Made by a program: the position numbers and the translations under genes | In this document: positions 54,796-62,213 of the stretch, piece after piece | How positions within the stretch are numbered: the first letter of the stretch is position 1 | How the letters are laid out: every line of letters starts with the position of its first letter | Assembly: GCA_020637295.1 (NCBI GenBank) | Contig: JACJWF010000006.1 | Coordinates: 124,001 to 188,000 of the forward strand | Source: Acidimicrobiaceae bacterium | GTDB taxonomy: Bacteria > Actinomycetota > Acidimicrobiia > Acidimicrobiales > Ilumatobacteraceae | Direction of reading: 5' to 3' | DNA: 64,000 nt | The notes under the pieces: generated by a model | Database searches by the model: none | Seen by the model: only the letters and a program-made list of their open reading frames with translations | What the model was told of the DNA's origin: nothing

Positions 54796-55692
54796 CTACC
54801 CCCGCAGGCGAGCGCGGGCGGCGGCGAGGGCGGCGATCCCCGCCGGACCCACACCGCAGCACCCACCGATCAGCCGGGCACCGGCCGCCAGCCACTCGGG
54901 CACGTGCCCGGGCAGCTCCGCGCCACCGGTCTGGCCGATCCAGCACTTGTGCTCCGAGTCCCACTCGGCGCCGTGGTTGGGGTACGTCACCAGCGGCAGC
55001 GCGGCCGCGTGCGTGCCGGCCAGCGACCGCAGCAGCGGTGCCACGAAGCCGGGCGACGTGCAGTTCACGCCCACCGCCTGGACCGCCGGCGCGACCGCGG
55101 ACGCGGCAGCGGCCAGTGCCTCACCGTGGCAGGTGTGCGTGGTGTCGACGCACGTGAAGGTCACCCACGCCGGGGCGTCGGTGAGACGGCGGAGCTCCTC
55201 CACCACGATCTCGGCCTCCGCCTGCGACGGGATGGTCTCCACGGCGAACAGGTCCGGCGCGGTGGGCACCAGCACCTCCAGGCGGGCACGGTGGAAGGCC
55301 CGCACCTCAGCCCACGACGCCTCGTAGCGGCCGTGGTACTCGCTGCCGTCGCCCAGGCAGGCGCCGAACGGCCCGACCGAGCAGGCGACGGCCGTAGCGC
55401 CGGACGCCCGGGCCACGGCGGTGGTTGACGCCAGCACCCGGCGGGCATCGGCGGGCGACAGCCCGGCGCCGACGAACCCGGCTTCGCTGGCCTGGTAGCT
55501 GGCGGTGATCACCACGTCCGCCCCGGCCTCCACGTAACGCCGGTGCGCCTCGGTGATGACCTCCGGCCGGTCCAGCAGCGCTGCGGCGGTCCACAGCAGG
55601 CCCGACGGCTGCTCCCCCATCTCCTGCAGCACCGTCGAAAGCCCACCGTCGATCAGCGTGAACGGCTCGACGAGGGGCAGGCCGGCGCTCAT
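54796..55692 (-). CDS. mmuM: Homocysteine S-methyltransferase
   Basis: A 298-residue methyltransferase closer to MmuM than the gene at 51370. FTLIDGGLSTVLQEMGEQP, DVVITASYQASEAGF, VGVNCTSPGFVAPLLRSL and LIGGCCGVGPAGIAAL hold the zinc Cys residues. MmuM makes methionine from homocysteine and S-methylmethionine. ATG 55692 overlaps the hisF stop (ATGA), so it is the last gene translated with the his operon, an uncommon partner. Confidence 0.85.
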   Translation of the reverse strand: MSAGLPLVEPFTLIDGGLSTVLQEMGEQPSGLLWTAAALLDRPEVITEAHRRYVEAGADVVITASYQASEAGFVGAGLSPADARRVLASTTAVARASGATAVACSVGPFGACLGDGSEYHGRYEASWAEVRAFHRARLEVLVPTAPDLFAVETIPSQAEAEIVVEELRRLTDAPAWVTFTCVDTTHTCHGEALAAAASAVAPAVQAVGVNCTSPGFVAPLLRSLAGTHAAALPLVTYPNHGAEWDSEHKCWIGQTGGAELPGHVPEWLAAGARLIGGCCGVGPAGIAALAAARARLRG

Positions 55693-56459
55693 CGCCGCAC
55701 CTCGATGCCCGCCGCCGCCATCACCGCCTTGGCTTCGGCGATCGTGTGCTCCCCGAAGTGGAAGATGCTGGCCGCCAGCACGCCGGTGGCGTGCCCCTCG
55801 CGCACCCCATCGGCCAGGTGCTCCAGCGTGCCCACCCCGCCGCTGGCGATCACCGGCACGCCCACGGCGTCGGCGATCGTGCGGGTCAGCGGCAGGTCGA
55901 AGCCCTCCCGGGTGCCGTCGCGGTCCATCGACGTCAGCAGGATCTCCCCCGCGCCGCGGCCGACTGCCTCCACTGCCCACGCGACGGCGTCGATCCCCGT
56001 GGGCGTGCGCCCGCCGTGCAGGTAGACCTCGAAGCCACTGGCCACCGACGCGTCGTGCGTGCGCTTGGCGTCGATCGCGCACACGCAGCACTGGGCGCCG
56101 AACTCCTCGGCGATCTCGGCGATCAGGTCCGGCCGCTGGACGGCGGCGGTGTTGACGCTGACCTTGTCCGCCCCCGCCCGCAGCATCGTGCGGGCATCGG
56201 TGACGGTGCGGATGCCGCCGCCGACGGTGAACGGGATGAACACCTGATCGGCGGTGCGCTCCACCATGTCCACGATCGTCGCCCGGCCGTCGCTGGAGGC
56301 GGTGATGTCGAGGAACACCAGCTCGTCGGCACCCTCGGCGTCGTAGCGGGCGGCCAGCTCCACCGGGTCGCCGGCGTCCCGCAGCCCGACGAAGTTGACG
56401 CCCTTCACCACCCGGCCGTTCGTGACGTCCAGGCACGGGATCACCCGAGCGACTCTCAT
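55689..56459 (-). CDS. hisF: Imidazole glycerol phosphate synthase, cyclase subunit
   Basis: A 256-residue TIM barrel. RVIPCLDVTNGRVVKGVNF has the catalytic Asp near residue 11, and LLTSMDRDGTREGFDL has the second Asp. FTVGGGIRTVTDARTML and VIASGGVGTLEHL bind the two phosphates. With HisH it makes imidazole glycerol phosphate and AICAR. It overlaps hisA upstream and mmuM downstream by four bases each. Confidence 0.97.
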   Translation of the reverse strand: MRVARVIPCLDVTNGRVVKGVNFVGLRDAGDPVELAARYDAEGADELVFLDITASSDGRATIVDMVERTADQVFIPFTVGGGIRTVTDARTMLRAGADKVSVNTAAVQRPDLIAEIAEEFGAQCCVCAIDAKRTHDASVASGFEVYLHGGRTPTGIDAVAWAVEAVGRGAGEILLTSMDRDGTREGFDLPLTRTIADAVGVPVIASGGVGTLEHLADGVREGHATGVLAASIFHFGEHTIAEAKAVMAAAGIEVRR

Positions 56460-57172
56460 CGGGCCAGCACCTCCAACGCCTCGGCCACCGTGAAGCGCCC
56501 CTCGTACAGGGCCTTGCCGGTGATCACCCCGTCCACGCCGGGCACGGCCTTGAGGGCCACGATGTCGGCCAGGGAGGACACGCCCCCGCTGGCGATCACC
56601 GGGATGGTCGTGGCCCGGCCGGCTTCGGCCAGGCCGTCGATGTCCGGCCCGCCCAACATGCCGTCGCGGGCGATGTCGGTGATGACGAACGCGGCCGCCG
56701 TGGGGAACCAGCCGAGCGCGTCGGCCAGCTGCACTCCGCTGCCCTCCGTCCAGCCGTGGACGGCCACCTCGCCGGCGCGGTGGTCCAGCCCGACCGCCAC
56801 CGGCACGACCTTCGAGGCCTCTGCCACCAGCGACGGGTCGGCGACGGCGGCGGAACCCATCACCACCCGGGCCACCCCCGCGTCGGCCAGCGACTGGGCG
56901 TCGCCGATGGTGCGTACGCCGCCACCCGTCTGCACACGGGCCCGGCCGGCGACGGCCGCGGCGATGGCGGCCACCACCGGACGGTTCACCGGCGACCCGC
57001 TGCGGGCGGCGTCCAGGTCCACCACGTGGATCCAGGTGGCACCCGCGTCGGCGAAGCCGCGGGCGACGGCGACCGGGTCGTCGCCGTAGGTGGTCTGGGC
57101 GTCGTAGTCCCCCTGCAGCAGGCGGACCACCTTGCCGTCGCGCAGGTCAATGGCCGGGTACAGCTCGATCAC
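56456..57172 (-). CDS. hisA: Phosphoribosyl isomerase HisA (possibly bifunctional PriA)
   Basis: A 238-residue TIM barrel. MIELYPAIDLRDGKVVRLLQ has the N-terminal catalytic Asp, FVITDIARDGMLGGPDIDGL the second, and VQTGGGVRTIGDAQSL and VIASGGVSSLADI the phosphate sites. It isomerises ProFAR to PRFAR. Many Actinobacteria use PriA, which also does the TrpF reaction; no trpF is in this window and sequence by eye does not decide. It overlaps hisF; its own start lies three bases from the hisH stop. Confidence 0.95.
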   Translation of the reverse strand: MIELYPAIDLRDGKVVRLLQGDYDAQTTYGDDPVAVARGFADAGATWIHVVDLDAARSGSPVNRPVVAAIAAAVAGRARVQTGGGVRTIGDAQSLADAGVARVVMGSAAVADPSLVAEASKVVPVAVGLDHRAGEVAVHGWTEGSGVQLADALGWFPTAAAFVITDIARDGMLGGPDIDGLAEAGRATTIPVIASGGVSSLADIVALKAVPGVDGVITGKALYEGRFTVAEALEVLAR

Positions 57173-57795
57173 GCGGAAAGCCCCTTCACGAAGTTGGCCA
57201 GCAGCGCCAGACCGTCACGGCCGGACTTCTCCGGGTGGAACTGGGTGGCGAACACCGTGCCGCTGCGGAACGCCGCGTTGACCGTGCCGCCGTAGTCGCA
57301 GGTGGCCGCGACGGCAGCGGGGTCGTCCGGCACACCGTGCAGCGAGTGCACGAAGTACATCCACGGGTGCTCGGGCAGGCCGGCGAACAGCGGGTCACCC
57401 GCGTAGGTGAGGTCCAGCTGGTTCCACTGCATCTGCGGGCGGGGCAACTGGTCGGTGATCCAGCGGACGGTGCCGGGAATGATGCCCAACCCGGGCTCGG
57501 CGTGGCCGTCCTCCTCGCTGGAGGAGAACAGCATCTGCATGCCCACGCAGATGCCGAGGAACGGGCGGCCCGACGCTGCCGCCTCGCGGGCCACGGGCTC
57601 CAGCCCCGACGCCCGCAGTGCCCGCATGCACGCGCCGAACGCACCCACGCCGGGCAGCACCACGGCGTCAGCCTGCCGGGCCAGCTCAGGGTCGGTGGTG
57701 AGGCGGGCGTCCGCCCCACAGTGGGCCAGTGCCCGCTCCGCCGATCGCAGGTTGCCGATCCCGTAGTCCAGGACCGCCACGAGCGGACGGCTCAC
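57169..57795 (-). CDS. hisH: Imidazole glycerol phosphate synthase, glutaminase subunit
   Basis: A 208-residue class I amidotransferase. VAVLDYGIGNLRSAERAL is the family start, the nucleophile is in FLGICVGMQMLFSSSEEDG, and the His-Glu pair is in VFATQFHPEKSGRDGLALL. It delivers ammonia to HisF. GTG 57795 overlaps the hisB stop (GTGA), which fixes the start. Confidence 0.96.
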   Translation of the reverse strand: MSRPLVAVLDYGIGNLRSAERALAHCGADARLTTDPELARQADAVVLPGVGAFGACMRALRASGLEPVAREAAASGRPFLGICVGMQMLFSSSEEDGHAEPGLGIIPGTVRWITDQLPRPQMQWNQLDLTYAGDPLFAGLPEHPWMYFVHSLHGVPDDPAAVAATCDYGGTVNAAFRSGTVFATQFHPEKSGRDGLALLANFVKGLSA

Positions 57796-58382
57796 AGCAC
57801 ACCCTTCGTGCTCGGCACCTGCGACCCCTCCACCCGCACGGCGTCGCGCAGGCAGCGGGCCAGGCCCTTGAACGCGGCCTCGATGATGTGGTGCACATTG
57901 GTGCCGTGGCGCAGCTCGACGTGCAGGGTGATGCCGGCGGCCGTGGCGAAGCTGTGGAACGCATGCTCGGCAAGCTGGGGGTCGAACGGCGGGTTGCCGA
58001 GCGGCAGGACCTCCGGCATCGGCACGTTCCACACCACATAGGGGCGGCCGGACAGGTCCAGCGCAACCTCCACCAACGCCTCGTCCAGCGGGTACAGGCC
58101 GCTGGCGAAGCGGCGCACGCCGGCCTTGTCGCCCAGCGCCTCGCGGAACGCCTCGCCCAACGCGATGGCCACGTCCTCCACCGTGTGGTGGCTGTCGATG
58201 TGGAGGTCGCCCTGGCAGGCGATGGTCAGGTCGAACCCGCCGTGCTTGCCGACCTGCTCCAGCATGTGGTCGTAGAACGGCAGGCCGGTGCTGACGGTCG
58301 CCGTGCCACTGCCGTCCAGCTCGATCGACAGGTCGATCGAGGTCTCCTTCGTCGTCCGGTTGCGAGTCGCCGAGCGGCTCAT
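57792..58382 (-). CDS. hisB: Imidazoleglycerol-phosphate dehydratase
   Basis: A 196-residue single-function HisB without the phosphatase domain. Manganese-site motifs are LPFYDHMLEQVGKHGGFDL, DLHIDSHHTVEDVAIALGEA and the mirrored HAFHSFATAAGITLHVEL with GTNVHHIIEAAFKGLARCL. It dehydrates imidazole glycerol phosphate. It overlaps hisC and hisH by four bases. Confidence 0.97.
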   Translation of the reverse strand: MSRSATRNRTTKETSIDLSIELDGSGTATVSTGLPFYDHMLEQVGKHGGFDLTIACQGDLHIDSHHTVEDVAIALGEAFREALGDKAGVRRFASGLYPLDEALVEVALDLSGRPYVVWNVPMPEVLPLGNPPFDPQLAEHAFHSFATAAGITLHVELRHGTNVHHIIEAAFKGLARCLRDAVRVEGSQVPSTKGVL

Positions 58383-59452
58383 CCCGTCACCTCCGCCATC
58401 ACGTCGGCCAGTGCGGCCAGGAACTCGTCGTTCTCCTCCGGGGTGCCCACGGTGATCCGCAGGCAGTCGTCCAGCCGCGGCCAGCTGCTGCAGTCGCGCA
58501 CGAGCACGCTGTGCTCCAGCAGGCCCTGCCACACAGCCTTGCCCGCCTTGCCACGCGGGCGGAACAGCACGAAGTTGGCGCCGCTGGGGAACACGTCGAC
58601 CGGCAGGCGGGCCATCCCGGCCGACACCCGCTCGCGCTCGGCGATGATGTGCTGCACGCGGGCCTCCATCTCCCCGGCGAAGCGCAGGGCCAGGCGGCCG
58701 GCGATCTGCTTCGCCGCGTCGAGGTGGTACGGCAGGGTCACCTTCTCCAGCTCCGCCACCAGCCACTCCGGGCCGACCAGGTAGCCGAGGCGGGCGGCGG
58801 CCATGCTCCAGGTCTTGGAGAAGGTGCGGATGACCACCATCGGGGTCTCCTCCTCCACCAGCCCGAGTGCGGACCACTTGGCGAACTGCCCGTAGGCCTC
58901 GTCGACCACCAGCAGGCCGGGCACCTTGGACAGCGCCAGGCGCACGTTGGCCTCCGGCTCCTCCAGCCCGGTGGGGTTGTTCGGCGAGCAGAGGAACGTG
59001 ACGGCCGGCTGGGCGGCGGCAATGACGCGCTCCAGCTCCCCCGGGTCGAGCGTGAACTCCGCGCCACGCTCGCCCTCCACCACCGTGGCCCCGGTGAGGC
59101 GGGCGATGTGGCCGTGCAACTGGTACGTGGGCTCGAAGGTGGCGACGGAGCGGCCGGGGCCGGCGAAGGTGAGCAGCAGCGTCTGCAGCACCTCGTTGCT
59201 GCCGTTGGCGGCGAACACCTGGCTGGGGAGGACACCGTGCAGTTCGGCGATGCCCTCGCGCAGGGCGTGGGCGCCACGGTCGGGGTAGCGATGCCAGTCC
59301 ACCTTGCTGAGCTCGGCAGCCAAGGCGTCGCGCCAGGCGGCGGGCGGCGGGAAGGGCGACTCGTTGGTGTTGAGGCGCACCCGCACCTCGACCTGCGGCG
59401 AGTGGTAGCCCTCCAACGCACGGAGGTCGTCGCGCACGGGTACTCGGGTCAC
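58379..59452 (-). CDS. hisC: Histidinol-phosphate aminotransferase
   Basis: A 357-residue PLP enzyme of fold type I. VRLNTNESPFPPP, VFAANGSNEVLQTLLLTF, FLCSPNNPTGLEEPEAN, LLVVDEAYGQFAKWSALG and the Schiff-base Lys in VIRTFSKTWSMAAARLGYLV are all present, ending with DDCLRITVGTPEENDEF. GTG 59452 is the only plausible start. It is the first gene of the leftward operon hisC-hisB-hisH-hisA-hisF-mmuM; hisD, hisG and hisE are not nearby. Confidence 0.96.
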   Translation of the reverse strand: MTRVPVRDDLRALEGYHSPQVEVRVRLNTNESPFPPPAAWRDALAAELSKVDWHRYPDRGAHALREGIAELHGVLPSQVFAANGSNEVLQTLLLTFAGPGRSVATFEPTYQLHGHIARLTGATVVEGERGAEFTLDPGELERVIAAAQPAVTFLCSPNNPTGLEEPEANVRLALSKVPGLLVVDEAYGQFAKWSALGLVEEETPMVVIRTFSKTWSMAAARLGYLVGPEWLVAELEKVTLPYHLDAAKQIAGRLALRFAGEMEARVQHIIAERERVSAGMARLPVDVFPSGANFVLFRPRGKAGKAVWQGLLEHSVLVRDCSSWPRLDDCLRITVGTPEENDEFLAALADVMAEVTG

Positions 59453-59512
59453 GGCGACACGTTACCGACCGACCCCTGAACGGGCCGTATGGATTGGGGG
59501 CAGACTGGGCGG

Positions 59513-59707
59513 ATGTCGAACAGCCCCACCGCCACCCTGCTGGTCATGGCGGACCACCTCGAGCGGTACTACCACGAGATCGGCGACCTGCTGCCCGGCT
59601 ACCAGGGCGACGACGTGGCCGACGTGGTCAGCGCGTTGGTGGAGACGGAGCGGGCGCTGCGCACAGCCGCGCGGCTGGCCCGACGAGCGGCCAAATTGAC
59701 CGCCTGA
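59513..59707 (+). CDS. Small hypothetical protein
   Basis: A 64-residue helical protein, MSNSPTATLLVMADHLERYY onward, with LVETERALRTAARLARRAAK near the end. ATG 59513 follows GGGCGG. An in-frame ATG at 59489 would add eight residues. No family was recognised. It is divergent from hisC and followed eight bases later by a strong terminator, which supports its being expressed. Confidence 0.65.
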   Translation: MSNSPTATLLVMADHLERYYHEIGDLLPGYQGDDVADVVSALVETERALRTAARLARRAAKLTA

Positions 59708-59714
59708 AAACGCG

Positions 59715-59740
59715 GCGACGGCCCCTTGCGGGGCCGTCGC
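59715..59740 (+). terminator. Strong terminator after small hypothetical gene
   Basis: GCGACGGCCCC (59715-59725), loop TTGC, GGGGCCGTCGC (59730-59740): a perfect 11-bp stem. A shorter 8-bp hairpin (AACCAGGT/ACCTGGTT, 59780-59802) lies nearer the nth stop and may terminate that leftward gene. Confidence 0.75.
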
Positions 59741-59827
59741 TCATGCGATGCCAGGCGGCGGATCCCGGCATCGCCCGCAAACCAGGTGGCGGGAACCTGG
59801 TTGGTAACTGCACCTTACACCCGTCCG

Positions 59828-60493
59828 TCAAGCCCGCGTCCGGCGCTTTCGTGGCACCAGCGACGACGGGCAGAGTGGTTCGAGCAGACACTCCGTGCAC
59901 CGGGGCTTGCGGGCGTCGCACACCCGCCGGCCGTGCAGGATCGTCCGCAGGCTGAAGTCCCCCCACTCCTTCCGCGGCAGCAGCGCACCCAGCTCCGCCT
60001 CCACCTTCACGGGGTCGTCGGACGCCGTCAGCCCCAGCCGCTTGCTGAGCCGCAGCACGTGCGTGTCCACCGGCAGGCCGGGGAGGTCGAAGGCCACGCT
60101 GCGCACGACGTTGCCCGTCTTGCGGCCCACGCCGGCCAGCGTCACCAGGTCCTCCAGCTTCGTCGGCACCTCGCCGCCGAAGCGTTCCACCAGCGCCTGG
60201 GCCATGCCCACCAGGTTCTTCGCCTTGCTCTGGTAGAAGCCGGTGGAGCGGATGATCTCCTCGAGCTCGGGGAGGTCGGCGCCGGCCAGCGACGGCGGGT
60301 CCGGGTAGCGGGCGAAGAGCGCCGGGGTCACCATGTTGACCCGGGCGTCGGTGCACTGGGCGGACAGGATGGTGGCCGCCAGCAGCTCGAACGGGTTGCG
60401 ATGGTCCAGTTCGCAGACGGCCTCCGGATACTCCTCGGCCAGGAGTGTGGCGATGGCCCTGGCCCTCCCCTTCGGCGTCCGCGGCGTTCCCAT
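59828..60493 (-). CDS. nth: Endonuclease III (DNA glycosylase/AP lyase)
   Basis: A 221-residue base-excision repair enzyme for oxidised pyrimidines. ATILSAQCTDARVN starts the helical core. The helix-hairpin-helix LVTLAGVGRKTGNVV contains the catalytic Lys, and LPVDTHVLRLSKRLGL the catalytic Asp. The C-terminal [4Fe-4S] loop is CDARKPRCTECLLEPLC with the exact C-x6-C-x2-C-x5-C spacing. The tail is basic. ATG 60493 gives the usual length. It is divergent from the CPT-like gene by 37 bp. Confidence 0.96.
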   Translation of the reverse strand: MGTPRTPKGRARAIATLLAEEYPEAVCELDHRNPFELLAATILSAQCTDARVNMVTPALFARYPDPPSLAGADLPELEEIIRSTGFYQSKAKNLVGMAQALVERFGGEVPTKLEDLVTLAGVGRKTGNVVRSVAFDLPGLPVDTHVLRLSKRLGLTASDDPVKVEAELGALLPRKEWGDFSLRTILHGRRVCDARKPRCTECLLEPLCPSSLVPRKRRTRA

Positions 60494-60530
60494 GGCGGCG
60501 AAGGCTACGGCAACGAGGCAGGCTGTCGGG

Positions 60531-61115
60531 ATGGAACCCGGTCGACTCGTCGTGCTCAACGGCACCTCGAGCTCGGGCAAGAGCACCCTCGCCACTGCGT
60601 TCCGGGACGAGCAGGCCCGGCGGGGCGAGTTCTGGCTGCTGATCGGGATCGACGACGCCCTGTCGAAGCTGCCGTACCAGTGGGTGGACATGGGGCTGCC
60701 CACGGGGGTCGGCGAGCGGGCGCACGACGGGCTGTGGTTCGAGGACACGCCGGACGGTCGTCGCTTGCGGGTCGGCGCACTCGCGCGGCAGTTGATCGAC
60801 GCCTACCACCGGTGGGTCGCCGAGGCAGTGCGGGCCGGCATGAACGTGATCGTCGACGACGTCGTGATCGACCGCGAGACCTATGCGGGGTGGTTGCGGG
60901 CCCTCGACGGGCTGCCGGCGGTCTGGGTTGCGGTGCGGTGCCCCCTGGACGTCGTCGAGGCGCGGGAAGCTGCCCGCGGCGACCGCGCCATGGGTCTGGC
61001 CCGCGCCCAGCACGACGTGGTGCATCAGGGCATCCCGTATGCCCTCGAGATCGACACCGGACGTCGCACCCCGGACGAGGCGCACGACGCCCTCCGCCGC
61101 TTCCTGGGTGTGTGA
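60531..61115 (+). CDS. Chloramphenicol-phosphotransferase-like kinase
   Basis: A 194-residue P-loop protein. The Walker A is VVLNGTSSSGKSTLATAFRD. FWLLIGIDDALSKLPYQW, NVIVDDVVIDRETYAGWLRA and VAVRCPLDVVEAREAARGDR follow the CPT family order. The original enzyme of the family phosphorylates chloramphenicol in its producer; most homologues have unknown substrates, so resistance should not be assumed. ATG 60531. An 18-bp inverted repeat follows its stop by 55 bp. Confidence 0.83.
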   Translation: MEPGRLVVLNGTSSSGKSTLATAFRDEQARRGEFWLLIGIDDALSKLPYQWVDMGLPTGVGERAHDGLWFEDTPDGRRLRVGALARQLIDAYHRWVAEAVRAGMNVIVDDVVIDRETYAGWLRALDGLPAVWVAVRCPLDVVEAREAARGDRAMGLARAQHDVVHQGIPYALEIDTGRRTPDEAHDALRRFLGV

Positions 61116-61170
61116 CCGCACGCCAGCTACCGGCCGCCCCACACGGCCCCTCCACCCTCGGTAGTTCACG

Positions 61171-61216
61171 TCTGTTCGATTTCGATTCCCCTCCGCCCGA
61201 ATCGAAATCGAACAGA
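61171..61216. terminator. Perfect 18-bp inverted repeat
   Basis: TCTGTTCGATTTCGATTC (61171-61188) and GAATCGAAATCGAACAGA (61199-61216) enclose a 10-base loop. It is probably the terminator of the CPT-like gene. Its arms contain GTTCGA/TCGAAC, similar to halves of actinobacterial SOS boxes, though spacing does not match. Confidence 0.6.
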
Positions 61217-61316
61217 GTTGAACAACGGGGAAGGCGAATCCGGGTGGGGCGGCCGGGCAGCACGCTCGGGGGCGACCGGGACGCCACCCGCGACACCCTC
61301 GCTAGCCTGGCCGGCA

Positions 61317-62213
61317 ATGGCCGACGCCCCGCAGGACCCCACCGTGCGCCTCGTTCGCCACCCGGACGAGCAGCAGCGGGTGGCCCTGCTGGACCTCGTG
61401 CGCCGCGCCGCCGACGCCGGCGACGACCTCGACGACCTGCTCACCGCCGACCTGGCCCACGGCCCGGCCGCGGACAGCTACCTCGCCGCCGTGGTCGACG
61501 ACGGCGACGGCAACCCGTGCGCCTACGCCCAGGCGTCGGAGGGCAACGAGGGCATGGTGGTCGGCGTCGTGTCCACGGCAACCCCGCCCGAGCGCCTCCG
61601 CCTCCACCGCACCGCCCTCGCCGCGCTGCTGGACGCCCTGCCGCCGGAGCACGACGTCACCTGGTGGCCGTCGATCGCCGACGAGCCGTTGGCCACCCGC
61701 CTCGGCCTGCACCCCGACCGCCGCCTCCTGCGGATGGAGGCACCCCTCCCTCTCGCGGCCACCACCGACGTCGCCACCCGCCCGTTCCGCGTCGGCGAGG
61801 ACGAGGATGCCTGGCTGGACGTCAACAACGCCGCCTTCCACTGGCACGGCGAGCAGGGCGGCTGGGACCACGACACCCTGCGCCGCCGCGAGCAGGAACC
61901 CTGGTTCGACCCCGCCGGCTTCCTCCTCCACGAGCGCGACGGCCGCCTGGCCGCGTTCTGCTGGACGAAGCGCCACGACGACGGCGTCGGCGAGGTCTAC
62001 GTGATCGCCGTCCACCCGGACTTCCACGGCCTCGGCCTCGGCCGGGCCCTCACGGTGGCCGGCTTCGACCACCAGTACCGTCACGGTGCCACGTGCGGCA
62101 TGCTGTTCGTCGACGACGGCAACTCCAACGCCGTCCGCCTCTACGAGTCCCTCGGGCTGCAAGCCGTTGCCGCCCGCCAGTCGTACCACCGTCACCCAGG
62201 AGTCCCCCGATGA
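61317..62213 (+). CDS. mshD: Mycothiol synthase (tandem GNAT acetyltransferase)
   Basis: A 298-residue protein with two GNAT domains. The C-terminal, active one has the MshD features AWLDVNNAAFHWHGEQGGW, EPWFDPAGFLLHERDG, AAFCWTKRH and the acetyl-CoA loop HPDFHGLGLGRALTVAGFDH, ending VDDGNSNAVRLYESLG. It acetylates Cys-GlcN-Ins to mycothiol, the actinobacterial low-molecular-weight thiol. ATG 61317 is used. The peptidase gene overlaps its stop (ATGA). Confidence 0.9.
   Translation: MADAPQDPTVRLVRHPDEQQRVALLDLVRRAADAGDDLDDLLTADLAHGPAADSYLAAVVDDGDGNPCAYAQASEGNEGMVVGVVSTATPPERLRLHRTALAALLDALPPEHDVTWWPSIADEPLATRLGLHPDRRLLRMEAPLPLAATTDVATRPFRVGEDEDAWLDVNNAAFHWHGEQGGWDHDTLRRREQEPWFDPAGFLLHERDGRLAAFCWTKRHDDGVGEVYVIAVHPDFHGLGLGRALTVAGFDHQYRHGATCGMLFVDDGNSNAVRLYESLGLQAVAARQSYHRHPGVPR

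Noticed and set aside
60531..61115. Chloramphenicol resistance gene
   Set aside because: Only family-level similarity to CPT is visible and most homologues act on unknown substrates, so I annotate a kinase-like protein only.
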